Translations under genes and position numbers: made by a program
Shown here: one piece after another, positions 8,177 to 17,616 of the stretch
Numbering within the stretch: position 1 is the first letter of the stretch
How the letters are laid out: the number at the start of each line of letters is the position of its first letter
NCBI GenBank assembly: GCA_001627335.1
Contig: LUPK01000050.1
Location: 1-63,465 of the forward strand
Reading direction: 5' to 3'
Source of the DNA: Nocardioides sp. REDSEA-S33_B3
Lineage (GTDB): Bacteria; Actinomycetota; Actinomycetes; Propionibacteriales; Nocardioidaceae
Length of the DNA stretch: 63,465 nt
The notes under the pieces: model-generated
Told to the model about the DNA's origin: nothing
Database searches by the model: none
The model's input: only the letters and a program-made list of their open reading frames with translations

Positions 8177-8254
8177 CCAGGTATCCACGATTTCGGGATA
8201 CCTGGAGGGGGATACCTGGCCGCAACCCGCGTTTCCACAGGTCAACAGGTATCC
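8177..8254. repeat. four inverted/direct copies of CCAGGTATCC upstream of the excisionase gene
   Basis: CCAGGTATCC occurs at 8177-8186, its reverse complement GGATACCTGG at 8196-8205 and 8210-8219, and CAGGTATCC at 8246-8254. Alternating orientation within 78 bp points to binding of an oligomeric regulator, plausibly the excisionase or a phage-type repressor. The remaining sequence to 8404 holds short hairpins but no gene that I can support. Confidence 0.6.
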
Positions 8255-8404
8255 CTAAGTCGTCACGCTGGATGACTTGTGAGTCGTTGGCTCACGCCGA
8301 TCAGCGTGGACTCCGGGTGTTGCCGAAATCCGGTAACAAGAAGGGGGGAACGTTGCCTTCTTGCAGGTCAGGTGCGTTCCCTAAGTTCTCCGGCCGCACG
8401 CGGG

Positions 8405-11029
8405 TCAGAGCCAGAGCCCGATTCCAGGCGCTCCGCCGTCGCTGGGCGCCGCGACGGGTCGAGGGGGAACGGTGCCCGCACGACGCATCGCGGCGGGTCC
8501 ATACCGGTCGACAGCTTCGATCGCCTGGCGTCGGGCGTGGGCGGGTCCGAGGTCTGCATGGTCGCGGCTGAACACGTCGATCCACTGCTTGCGGGCGTCC
8601 TCGACGGACTCGGCCACGAGGTGGGCCACGTTGGTCTGCCGGCCTCTGGTCATGGCTACGTACGCCGCCGCGGCACCGGTCGTCTCGCCGATCGCGACGT
8701 GCGCATGGTCGACGGTCTCGCCCTGAGCGCCGTAGATCGTGGTGGCGTAGGCGAGCTCGACATGCTCGCGGACGTACTCCGCGGGGAGCGCCCGGTCGCG
8801 CCGCTGGCCCGGCGCGTGGACCATCAGGCTTCCGTCGTCTCGCCTCCCGACCACTGTCCAGGTCTGCCGGTTCGCCACCCCGAGTGCGGGGTCGTTCCGT
8901 CGGGTCGCGACGCGGTCACCGAGTCCGATCCGGTCGCCTCGCTGCGTCACCACGGCGCCGAGGTCGTGGCCGTGCTCGTTGCGGATGGCCGCGTTGGGGG
9001 TCGCGACCTGCTCGCGGGTGTCGGCGACGACGAGCGCTCCGCCTGCGCCAACCGCCGCCAGCGCTGCCGTTCGCTCTGCCTCGAAGGCGTGCACGACGAT
9101 CTGCCGGCGTTCGACGAGCCGGTCGAAAACAGCGTCCGCTTCGCGGCCCTCGCGCATGGCCAGGCTGAGCTTCGCGTACTCGGCGTCGACGAACCGTCGC
9201 ACCTGGTTCATGGTGACGACCGCGGTCGGGTGGGCCCAGGCGAGGGCGTGGTCGAGGACGCCGCCTCGTCCGACGGCGGGCAGCTGGTGGCGATCGCCCA
9301 TGAACACGACGCGTGCTCCGGTCTCGTCGGCGATCGTCAGCAGCGCGAGCGCGGTGTCTTGATTGACCATGCCTGCCTCGTCGATGAGCAACAGGTCGCC
9401 ACGACGCAGCCGTGCCTCCGGAGCTGGATCGCTCTCCTGTCGCGTCCAGCGGCCGTCGGCATCCCAGCGCCATCCGTGTTGGCGGATCAGCCAGGCGGCG
9501 GAGTGGCCTTCGACTCCGGTCTCGCGGGCCGCAACTTCGGCAGCTTTCAACGTCGGCGTCACGACGAGCAGCCGACGACCTCGCATCGCGAGGTGTCTGC
9601 TCACGGCTGCCAGCGTCCTGGTCTTCCCGGCACCGGCGGCGCCTTCGACAACGATCAGCGGTCCACGACCGCAGAACAGGTCGGCGACCCGACCCTGCTC
9701 GCGGGACAACTGAGACAGGGTCGAGCGATGCAGCCGTGCTGGCTCGGCCTGTTGCGAGCTACGGAGCAGCCGTTCGAGGATCTCGGTCTCGACGGCCAGC
9801 ACGGCGTACGACGTCAGGGCCCGAACATGCTCCGGCACGTCGGGTCGCAGCAACAGGGGAGTGCAGCGTGCCACCGCCCGGCCGGTCAGGTCGTCTGCGA
9901 GTTCGATCCGTACGCCGGACTCAGCGATCAATCCGGTCTGCGCGACCAGCGCCTCGACCTGTCCACGGATGTCTGCCGCGTTCCATGCCGAGCGTTTCGC
10001 TCCGAGCCGCGACAGCACCAGCTCGGCAGCAGTCTCGCGATCGATCTCGCCGATTCGAGGAGAGACCAGCGGCACTGGTCCGGTCGGGTCGGCGTAGCCG
10101 AGCGATCGCAGTTCCTCGTTCCAGTGGGCGACGACCTCGGCGCCGTCCTTCGGCACCGCCTTGTCCGGGCGCGCCTCCGCCCATGCCAGCCGGTCCCAGA
10201 TCTGGCGGACCCGTGGGCCGGGCTCCTCGCCCGGGTGGTCGGCCCGCCACTCGGCCTCATATCGGTCGATGTTGGCGCGGATCTGCGCCGACCGGGCGCT
10301 GAACGCTCCGACGTACGGCGCCAACTGCTGGATCTCGCCGGTCTCGGGATCCATCCCGAACCCGGCGTTGGCGAGTGCCGCGCGGAACTCCGGATCCGTG
10401 GCGACGGCGGCGTGGCCAATGCCGTTGATCGCGTCGATCATGTCCCGCACACCGACCGAGTGCAGTCCCCGCCATTCGCCCTTCGCGAAGACCCGCGCGT
10501 TGATCTGGAGGTGCAGATGCCGGTGTGGGTCGCCCGCTCGCGACGTGAAATGCCGGATCGCCGCAGCCTCGATCTGCTCCACCGGGACCTGCACCTGCCG
10601 ACCGCGCGGACCGACGCGGGTCGTGGCGTGCTTAGCCAGGTAGTCGATGACCTGCTTCGTGGCGCGCTCCTGGGCGGCGTCGAGCGCCGCCTATACCTCC
10701 GGGTGGAGGGCAGCCGCGAACGACCAGGTCTTCGGCCCGTTGATCGTGACCTCGACGAACCGCAGCCCGTTCGCGTCCTTGCGCAGTCGCCCCTTCGGCT
10801 GTCCGGTCTCGACGACCATCCCGGCGACCCAGGCTTCGTAGGTCTCGCCGTCCATGCCCGGCTTCTTCTCGAGTGCGATGTCGCCAGCGGCTGTCGAGCC
10901 GGCGACGAAGCGCATCGCGATGCCGTCGCCCTCGGCGAGGTAGTAGTCGTCATAGCGGGCGCAATCCCTCTCGACGTAGTTGCGCGCGGCCTTCGGAACG
11001 CCGCGGTAGAACTTCACGCCGCCATGCAT
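8405..11029 (-). pseudogene. MobF-type relaxase/helicase (TraA/TrwC-like) interrupted by an amber codon
   Basis: One continuous frame of 875 codons is broken only by TAG at codon 113 (10691-10693). The N-terminal piece starts MHGGVKFYRG and has the Tyr pair of the relaxase active site in DDYYLAEG, plus FVEVTINGPKTWSFAAALHP. After the stop come the three-His metal motif DPHRHLHLQINARVF (about codons 169-173), a RecD-like helicase with Walker A EGAAGAGKTRT, Walker B LLLIDEAGMV, GDRHQLPAVGRGG and YVAMTRGRQTN. Active-site Tyr and His residues are therefore on different fragments, so neither alone should nick oriT. The downstream piece has an ATG at 10594. A sequencing error or suppression cannot be excluded. 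Confidence 0.85.
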
Positions 11030-11354
11030 CCGGATTACCGCCTCCACGGCGTCCGTCGACAACCAACGGACCCCTAGAAATGCCGCGTGGGCCGCCCGAT
11101 GTCGGACGACCCATCTACGTCCTACGTAGCACGCGTGCCGCTCGAGAAGTAGGGGTGAGAGCCACGAAGCAGAGGGCGGCTGGGACGAGATTCTGGGAGC
11201 AGATAAGAGCCAGTGGTGTTCAACGAGTGAGGGACTGAGGACGGGTAAGCGGCAGGACCCGAGGAAGGCCCAGAGGGCAGGTATAGCGCATGTCGTCCAC
11301 AGCTTTCCTCGCCTTAGCTCGCGGGCCACGCTGGCGCCGCCTCACCCTCGTCGG
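11030..11354. other. intergenic stretch upstream of the relaxase gene
   Basis: I see no supported gene here. It contains only a 17-codon open frame (MSDDPSTSYVARVPLEK at 11099) and TACGTCCTACGTA, a short repeated TACGT sequence at 11116. Being just upstream of a relaxase gene it is a reasonable place for oriT, but I cannot identify a nick site. Confidence 0.3.
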
Positions 11355-11644
11355 ATGACGCCCGACCTCGACCGTCTTCTCGCACTCGGCGAAGCCGGTC
11401 CTGTCTCGCCGCGCTCGCAGACGCAGTTGACGACGATGTCGCGGCAAGTCACTTCGAGCGCCTGCTGACAGCCCTCGATGTACTCCAGCCTGATGGCCCA
11501 GCCTCGTGGCCCATCGACGGGAAGCCTACGGTGTTACTCGCTCGGCTGGCCCAGGCCGCGGACCGACTAGTGGAGCTCGGCGCTGACCCCGCGCCTCTCG
11601 ACCTGATCGTCAGTGTCGCCCACATGCCGCTCAGGCCGATCTGA
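11355..11644 (+). pseudogene. small hypothetical gene with a frameshift
   Basis: An ATG at 11355 opens MTPDLDRLLALGEAG, then the frame is lost. Another frame continues with coherent protein-like sequence AALADAVDDDVAASHFERLL, TALDVLQPDGPASWPIDGKP and so on to a stop at 11642-11644. A single indel near 11393-11407 would join them into a protein of about 95 residues. The family is not recognised. From here to the methyltransferase start at 11754 I see no other gene. Confidence 0.4.
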
Positions 11645-11753
11645 CCCATTCATCGGACGTCCACGGCAAGATTGCCGAGTGGAGACTTGGCGGCGGCCGA
11701 GGATCGGGCTGGCACGCAGCTGACGCTGTTAGAAGATTGGGAAGATTGGACAC

Positions 11754-14447
11754 GTGAAGCTCAACCTGAAGGCCGTCGAGGAGCGGGTGAAGCCCCTCGC
11801 GGGCCGTGACTCCTACGATCGCGAGTTCATCTTCGAGCTGTTGCTGGCCTACGGGCGATCCCAGGCGAACGTCACTCGGCTCCGCAATGGGTCGCTGAAC
11901 GTAGCCGACGACCAGATGACCGAGGTCGCGCAGAAGGGTGTCGTCTACTTCAAGGAGACAGCCGACGACCCGCTCGCCGTGATCGAGGAGCTCAAGACAT
12001 CGCCGACGGTGGTGCGCTACCGACCTCGCTTTGTCATCGTCACGAACTACGAGGAACTCCTCGCCGCCGACACGAAGACCGAGCAGAACATCGTCATCCC
12101 AATCCGTGACGTCGACCAGCACTTCACCTTCTTCCTTCCGTGGGCTGGCATGGAGAAGGCCCAGTACGTCGCCGAGGCCCTCGCCGACGTCAAGGCGGCC
12201 GAGAAGATGGGCAAGCTCTTCGACGAGCTCCTCGCGGCCAACCCGTCCATCCTTGACGACCCGTTCGGACGCCACTCACTTAACGTCTTCTTCACCCGGC
12301 TGCTCTTCTGCTTCTTCGCCGAGGACACCGCCATCTTCGGTGAGAACCAATTCACCAACGCCGTCGGTAGCCACACACAGCTCGATGGCTCCGACATGGC
12401 CGACTTCCTCAACGAACTGTTCGTCGCACTCGATACGCCGCATGCCGGCGACAAGCCCGCCCATCTGCGCGACTTCCCATACGTCAACGGCCGCCTGTTC
12501 ACGGTTGCCGCGGAACACAAGGTGCCCGCGTTCACCAAGAAGGCACGCGAGCTGCTCATCGAACTGGGCACGCTGGTCTGGCGAGAGATCAACCCCGACA
12601 TCTTCGGGTCGATGTTCCAGGCCATCGTCACGCCAGGCAAACGCTCGGACCTAGGGCAGCACTACACGTCCGTCCCGAACATCCTCAAGACGATCGAGCC
12701 CCTCTTCCTCGACGGGCTCAAGGACGAGTTCGACGCCGCCTACAACTCGCCGCGGAAGCTGGAGGCACTCCTCGAGCGCATCGGTCAGATCAAAGTGTTC
12801 GACCCCGCCTGTGGATCCGGGAACTTCCTGATCATCGCCTACAAGGAACTTCGCCGCCTTGAGCACGCGATCTTGGAGCGGCTAGCCGAGATCGACGTCA
12901 AGCACCAGGTCCTGTATGCCGAGTCCAAGATCAACATCGAACACTTCTACGGTATCGAGATCGACGACTTCGCTGTCGAGGTCGCGATCCTCTCCCTCTG
13001 GATCGCCAAGCACCAGATGAATGCCGAGTTCAAGGACAAGTTCGGCCTGTCGATCCCGCTGATTCCGCTCAAGGAGACCGGGCAGATCCGGGAGGCGAAC
13101 GCAACGCGGATCAGTTGGGAATCGGTATGCCCGAGTGGACGCGACGAGGAGATCTACCTAATCGGCAATCCGCCTTACAAGGGTGCGAAGACGCAGACCA
13201 AGGAGATGAAGGCGGATTTCCCGCATGTCTTCGCTGGTCGGCCGTACTCAAAGAACCTCGACTACATTGCCTTGTGGTTTACCAAGGGAGCGGACTACAT
13301 CGCAGGGACTAACGCCGAACTTGCCTTTGTCACCACCAACTCGGTTGCCCAAGGGGAGCACGTCGGGCTGATGTTCCCGCGACTGTTCGACATGGGACTC
13401 GAGATCGGCTACGCATACACGTCTTTCAAGTGGGAGAACAACGCTAGGCGGAATGCTGGTGTGACGGTCGCTGTGATCAGTCTTCGCAACGTGCGGCCAG
13501 CACCGAAGTACATCTACGCCGACGGCCTAAGGCTCCAAGTCGCGAATATCAATGGCTACCTCGCCGACGGGTCGAACGTGTTCGTCGGTCGTAGAAAGTC
13601 TCCCTTGGGTGCGCGGCGTCCCGCGATGGTCTTCGGCTCGATGCCGAGGGCAAAGGGTCTGGTCGTGACGCCGGACGAACGCCTCCGGATGATTGCGAAC
13701 GACCCGCGGTCCGAAAAGTTCATCAAGTCGTACATCGGAACATCGGAACACGTCGACGGAGTGGACCGCTACTGCCTGTGGATTGAGGATCGGGATGTAG
13801 CCGAGGCGCGAACGGTGCCAGACATCGCACATCGGCTCGAACGCGTGAGAGCGGAGCGCGCCGACAGTGACGCAGGAAGCACCGCAGCTTTTGCTGAACG
13901 CCCGCACCGTTTTGTCCAGATTAGCTATCGGCCGACTGAGTCCATCATCGTGCCGAGCGTGTCGTCCGAGCGAAGGGACTACATCCCGTTCGGCTACCTC
14001 GGACCGGAGACGGTCGTCTCTAACCTGGCGTTCGCTGTCTACGACGCGAAGCCGTGGACCTTCGCGCTACTCACGTCACGAATGCACATGACTTGGACTC
14101 GAGCGGTGGGCGGACAGCACGAGACGAGGCTGCGGTACTCGAACACGATCGTTTACAACAACTTCCCCGTCCCGCAGTTGAGCGACCGGACCAAGGATGC
14201 GTTCGATGTGGCGGCCTTACGTGTTCTGGACGTTCGGGAATACCACTGCGAGCGCACATTGGCGGAGCTCTACGACCCCGACCTGATGCCGCCCGATCTT
14301 CGGGCGGCTCATGCGGAGGTGGATGCGCTCGTCGACTCGATCTACTCCAAGAAGCCTTACGAAACCGATGAGCAGAGGTTGTCGGACCTCTTCGCTATGT
14401 ATGAGGCCATGACCGCTGCTGAGGCATCCAAGGGGGCCGCGAAATGA
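11754..14447 (+). CDS. adenine-specific DNA methyltransferase (MmeI/YeeA-like class I SAM enzyme)
   Basis: The 897-residue protein has an N-terminal alpha/beta region (residues 1-150, with FTFFLPWAGMEKAQYVAE), a helical spacer (SLNVFFTRLLFCFFAEDTAIF), then the methyltransferase domain with SAM motif I VFDPACGSGNFLIIAYKEL near residue 350 and catalytic motif IV IGNPPYKGAK near 470, typical of N6-adenine methylation. The C-terminal third is probably the target-recognition domain. This layout resembles MmeI and YeeA proteins, but I see no PD-(D/E)XK nuclease motif in the N terminus, so cleavage would need a partner. GTG start; weak ribosome site. It overlaps the helicase gene by ATGA and heads a four-gene operon. 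Confidence 0.87.
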   Translation: MKLNLKAVEERVKPLAGRDSYDREFIFELLLAYGRSQANVTRLRNGSLNVADDQMTEVAQKGVVYFKETADDPLAVIEELKTSPTVVRYRPRFVIVTNYEELLAADTKTEQNIVIPIRDVDQHFTFFLPWAGMEKAQYVAEALADVKAAEKMGKLFDELLAANPSILDDPFGRHSLNVFFTRLLFCFFAEDTAIFGENQFTNAVGSHTQLDGSDMADFLNELFVALDTPHAGDKPAHLRDFPYVNGRLFTVAAEHKVPAFTKKARELLIELGTLVWREINPDIFGSMFQAIVTPGKRSDLGQHYTSVPNILKTIEPLFLDGLKDEFDAAYNSPRKLEALLERIGQIKVFDPACGSGNFLIIAYKELRRLEHAILERLAEIDVKHQVLYAESKINIEHFYGIEIDDFAVEVAILSLWIAKHQMNAEFKDKFGLSIPLIPLKETGQIREANATRISWESVCPSGRDEEIYLIGNPPYKGAKTQTKEMKADFPHVFAGRPYSKNLDYIALWFTKGADYIAGTNAELAFVTTNSVAQGEHVGLMFPRLFDMGLEIGYAYTSFKWENNARRNAGVTVAVISLRNVRPAPKYIYADGLRLQVANINGYLADGSNVFVGRRKSPLGARRPAMVFGSMPRAKGLVVTPDERLRMIANDPRSEKFIKSYIGTSEHVDGVDRYCLWIEDRDVAEARTVPDIAHRLERVRAERADSDAGSTAAFAERPHRFVQISYRPTESIIVPSVSSERRDYIPFGYLGPETVVSNLAFAVYDAKPWTFALLTSRMHMTWTRAVGGQHETRLRYSNTIVYNNFPVPQLSDRTKDAFDVAALRVLDVREYHCERTLAELYDPDLMPPDLRAAHAEVDALVDSIYSKKPYETDEQRLSDLFAMYEAMTAAEASKGAAK

Positions 14448-16420
14448 AGCACCAGCCCAACATTGTCGATGTGACCTACGCGCAGACTGGCGCGTCGGTG
14501 CACACCGATGCAATGGGAATGCGCGAGATGCAGCGGCGTGTATTTGCACAGCGGGATGCGCAGTACTTGCTCATCAAAGCCCCGCCAGCGTCGGGCAAGT
14601 CGCGCGCGTTGATGTTCGTGGCTCTGGACAAGCTGTACAACCAAGGGCGCAGGAAGGTTATCGTCGCCGTGCCGGAGCGTTCGATCGGTGCATCCTTCGC
14701 CTCGACCCAGCTCACTAGCCACGGCTTCTTCGCGGACTGGGAGATCAAGGACGAACACAACCTGTGCACGCCTGGGTCGTCGGCGGGCAAGGTCGACGCG
14801 TTCATCAACTTTCTCGATGGCCCGGATGCCACCCTGGTGTGCACACACGCCACTCTGCGGTTCGCGTTCGAGAAGTTGGCTCCGGAGATGTTCAACGGGA
14901 CCGTCCTGGCGATCGATGAGTTCCATCATGTCTCTGCTGACGTCGAGAACAGTCGGCTGGGAGCCCTGCTCCGCGACGTGATGACTGGATCTGACGTCCA
15001 CATCGTCGCAATGACCGGCTCGTACTTCCGCGGCGATTCCGTGCCAGTTCTGTCAGCTGAGGATGAGGCGAAGTTCACGCCAGTCACCTTTAACTACTAC
15101 GACCAGCTCAACGGCTACGAGCACCTCAAGTCGCTCGGAATCGGGCACCACTTCTACCAAGGTCGTTACACAGACGCGATCGGTGAAGTATTCGACCTGG
15201 ACAAGAAGACGATCCTCCACATCCCCAACGTGAACTCGGGTGAGTCGACGAAGGACAAGATCGAGGAGGTCGGCTACATCATCGACTCGATCGGGCACGT
15301 CGAGTCCACGGAGCCCGACACTGGGATCATCAACATCCGGCGGAGCGACTCGGGTCAGATCGTCCGCGTCGCTGACCTGGTCGATGACACCGACCCGAAG
15401 AAGCGAGCCGACACGCTGCACTATCTCTCCACCTTCGCTTCCAAGAACCGCGACGGCGTCGATGTGATCCTCGCCCTCGGTATGGCCAAAGAAGGCTTCG
15501 ACTGGCCGTTCGCAGAGCACGCGTTGACCGTTGGGTACCGGGCGTCGCTGACGGAAGTCATCCAGATCATCGGACGCGTCACTCGAGACAGCCCCGGCAA
15601 GTCCCACGCTCAGTTCACCAACCTGATCGCCGAGCCTGATGCCTCCCAGGGAGAGGTGAAGGTATCGGTCAACAACATGCTCAAGGCCATCACCGCCTCG
15701 CTGCTGATGGAGCAGGTGCTGGCGCAGAACTTCACCTTCAAAACGAAGCGGTCCGACGACGGGGGTGCACCCGAGCCAGGCTGCATCCGGATCAAGGGGT
15801 TCAAGGAGCCGTCCACCGAGCGGGTCAAACAGATCGTCGCCACGGATCTCACCGACCTGAAGGCGAACATCCTCCAGGACGAGACCTTCGCCCGTGCGGC
15901 CGCCGGTGCCGTCGATCCTGAGACGACGAACAAGGTCCTGATCCCCAAGATCATCCGTGAGCGCTACCCCGACCTCGACGAGTCGCAGGTCGAGGAGCTG
16001 CGCCAGCAGGTCGTGGTTGACTCGGTGATCAAGAACGGAGAAGTCCGCGAGGTCGGCGACAAGCGGTTCATTAAGATGGCGGAAAAGTTCGTCAACATCG
16101 ACGACATCAACATCAACCTCATCGACTCCGTCAACCCGTTCCAGAGGGCCTTCGAAGTCATGTCCAAGTCCGTCACGCCATCGGTGCTTCGGATCATCTC
16201 CGACGCGATCACGGCGACAAGGGTGGACTTCACCGATGAGGAAGCGTTCGCGCTGTTCCCGAAGATCCAGGCCTGGGCCAAGGTCAACGGAAGGAAGCCG
16301 AACGTTCGGGCGGATGATGCAACGGAGAAGCGCTACGCCGAGGTCCTGCTCTACTTGCAGAAGCGCAAGCAGCAGCACCTTGCTGAGCAGCGCGCAAGCC
16401 AATCGGAGGGCGAAGCGTGA
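14444..16420 (+). CDS. SF2 DEAD/DEAH-type helicase of a restriction-like operon
   Basis: The 658-residue protein carries Walker A IKAPPASGKSRALMFVALDK near residue 45, Walker B LAIDEFHHVSAD near 160 (DEFH variant), motif III AMTGSYFRGD, and a C-terminal RecA domain with LALGMAKEGFDWPFAEHAL and VIQIIGRVTRDSPGKSH (motif VI). Such helicases act as ATP-dependent translocating subunits of restriction and other defence complexes. Its last ~45 residues hold WAKVNGRKPN and EKRYAEVLLYLQKRK, a helical motif echoed at the N terminus of the next protein. Overlaps of 4 nt (ATGA, GTGA) tie it to both neighbours. Confidence 0.85.
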   Translation: MKHQPNIVDVTYAQTGASVHTDAMGMREMQRRVFAQRDAQYLLIKAPPASGKSRALMFVALDKLYNQGRRKVIVAVPERSIGASFASTQLTSHGFFADWEIKDEHNLCTPGSSAGKVDAFINFLDGPDATLVCTHATLRFAFEKLAPEMFNGTVLAIDEFHHVSADVENSRLGALLRDVMTGSDVHIVAMTGSYFRGDSVPVLSAEDEAKFTPVTFNYYDQLNGYEHLKSLGIGHHFYQGRYTDAIGEVFDLDKKTILHIPNVNSGESTKDKIEEVGYIIDSIGHVESTEPDTGIINIRRSDSGQIVRVADLVDDTDPKKRADTLHYLSTFASKNRDGVDVILALGMAKEGFDWPFAEHALTVGYRASLTEVIQIIGRVTRDSPGKSHAQFTNLIAEPDASQGEVKVSVNNMLKAITASLLMEQVLAQNFTFKTKRSDDGGAPEPGCIRIKGFKEPSTERVKQIVATDLTDLKANILQDETFARAAAGAVDPETTNKVLIPKIIRERYPDLDESQVEELRQQVVVDSVIKNGEVREVGDKRFIKMAEKFVNIDDININLIDSVNPFQRAFEVMSKSVTPSVLRIISDAITATRVDFTDEEAFALFPKIQAWAKVNGRKPNVRADDATEKRYAEVLLYLQKRKQQHLAEQRASQSEGEA

Positions 16421-17616
16421 GCGAGCCCGACGACACCCCCCGGGTCGAGCCCTTCTTCTCGACCAACATCGCCCTCCTCATCGACGCCGACGTCGACGGC
16501 CTTCTCGACGCCCCGGAGAAGCCAAAGAAGGTCACGTCGAGCGATCGACTGGAACGTGCGTTCCTGGAGATCCTGGAGTTCAGGCGCGCGCACGGACGCG
16601 TCCCCTCATCGACGACCCGCGAGATCGCCGAACGTAAGCTCGGGGCCCGACTCGAGGGGATTCTCTCCAGTGAGGAGAAGCTCACGGCGCTTCGACACCT
16701 CGATGAGTTCGGTCTCCTGGACGTCCCCGAGGCCCCAACGTCGATCGATGACCTTCTGGAGGGCGACGAGTTCGATCTGCTCGCAGACGATTCGGGGCTG
16801 CTGGATGTCAGTGACCTTCCGGTCCGACAGCCACCCGCTGCGGTCGACTCCGTCGCGAAGCGACAAAAGTGCCTCGACTTCGACCAGTTCGAGCATCTCT
16901 TCAAGGCAAAGCACCAGGAGCTTGCCGACGGAGCGGCGCAGATTGCGCCCTTCAGAGGCTTGCGCACCATCACCGCCGGCCGATTCTTCGTCCTCAACGG
17001 TGTGATGCTGTTCGTTGCCGCCGTCGGCGAGACTCGAGAAATGGTCGTGGGCGGCAAGCCTGAGCAGAAGCAGCGGCTGCGAGTCATCTTCGAGAACGGC
17101 ACCGAGTCATCGATGTATCGGCAATCCCTCTCGATCCGGCTGTTCGAGCAGAAGGGCCAGGCGGTGGTCGGCGCCGACATCAGCGATGAGGGCGTGCTGG
17201 ATGGCGAAGATGTCGCCAGCGGCTACATCTACGTCCTCCGCTCGCTGAGCAATGACCCGCAGATCGCCGGGATCAGAGATCTTCACAAGATTGGCTTCTC
17301 GCGTGGCCCGGTCTCCAAGCGAATCAAGAATGCTGCCAAGTCGCCGACGTACCTCATGGCTCCGGTGGATCTTGTTGCGAGCTATCAGACCTTCAACCTC
17401 AACGTCGTGAAGTTCGAGAACCTCCTGCATCGCGTTTTCGCCGATGTCCGCTTGGACATCACCCAGATCGACCGGAAGGGCCGTGACTACGACCCATCGG
17501 AGTGGTTCATTGTGCCCCGCAGTGTCGTGGACCAGGCGGTCGAGCTCATCGTCTCCGGCGAGATAGTCGACTACGTCTATGACAAGGATTCGCAGGCGCT
17601 TCGGAAGCGATCGTGA
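16417..17616 (+). CDS. GIY-YIG nuclease (MUG113/T5orf172-like)
   Basis: The C-terminal ~130 residues of this 399-residue protein fit a GIY-YIG nuclease: GYIYVLRS near residue 269 (first Tyr), LHKIGFSRG near 290 (KIG in place of YIG), SKRIKNAA with the catalytic Arg, and VVKFENLLHRVF with the metal-binding Glu near 334. The N terminus has a helical EFRRAHGRVPSS ... ERKLGARLEGI motif, and residues ~100-150 form an acidic linker. It is the only nuclease candidate in the operon, so it probably supplies DNA cleavage with the methyltransferase and helicase. GTG start overlapping the helicase stop. Confidence 0.78.
   Translation: MSEPDDTPRVEPFFSTNIALLIDADVDGLLDAPEKPKKVTSSDRLERAFLEILEFRRAHGRVPSSTTREIAERKLGARLEGILSSEEKLTALRHLDEFGLLDVPEAPTSIDDLLEGDEFDLLADDSGLLDVSDLPVRQPPAAVDSVAKRQKCLDFDQFEHLFKAKHQELADGAAQIAPFRGLRTITAGRFFVLNGVMLFVAAVGETREMVVGGKPEQKQRLRVIFENGTESSMYRQSLSIRLFEQKGQAVVGADISDEGVLDGEDVASGYIYVLRSLSNDPQIAGIRDLHKIGFSRGPVSKRIKNAAKSPTYLMAPVDLVASYQTFNLNVVKFENLLHRVFADVRLDITQIDRKGRDYDPSEWFIVPRSVVDQAVELIVSGEIVDYVYDKDSQALRKRS

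Noticed and set aside
8405..10594. The downstream relaxase piece as a complete separate gene from the ATG at 10594
   Set aside because: The frame is open above that ATG up to the amber codon and continues the relaxase domain, so a split gene is the simpler reading.
8279..11077. Long plus-strand open frame over the relaxase gene
   Set aside because: It is the antisense shadow of a GC-rich gene; the minus strand carries clear relaxase and helicase motifs and this frame has none.
11099..11152. Seventeen-codon open frame MSDDPSTSYVARVPLEK
   Set aside because: It is too short, with no ribosome-binding site or similarity that I can recall.
11449..11649. Minus-strand 66-codon frame
   Set aside because: It is antisense to the coherent, though frameshifted, plus-strand remnant.
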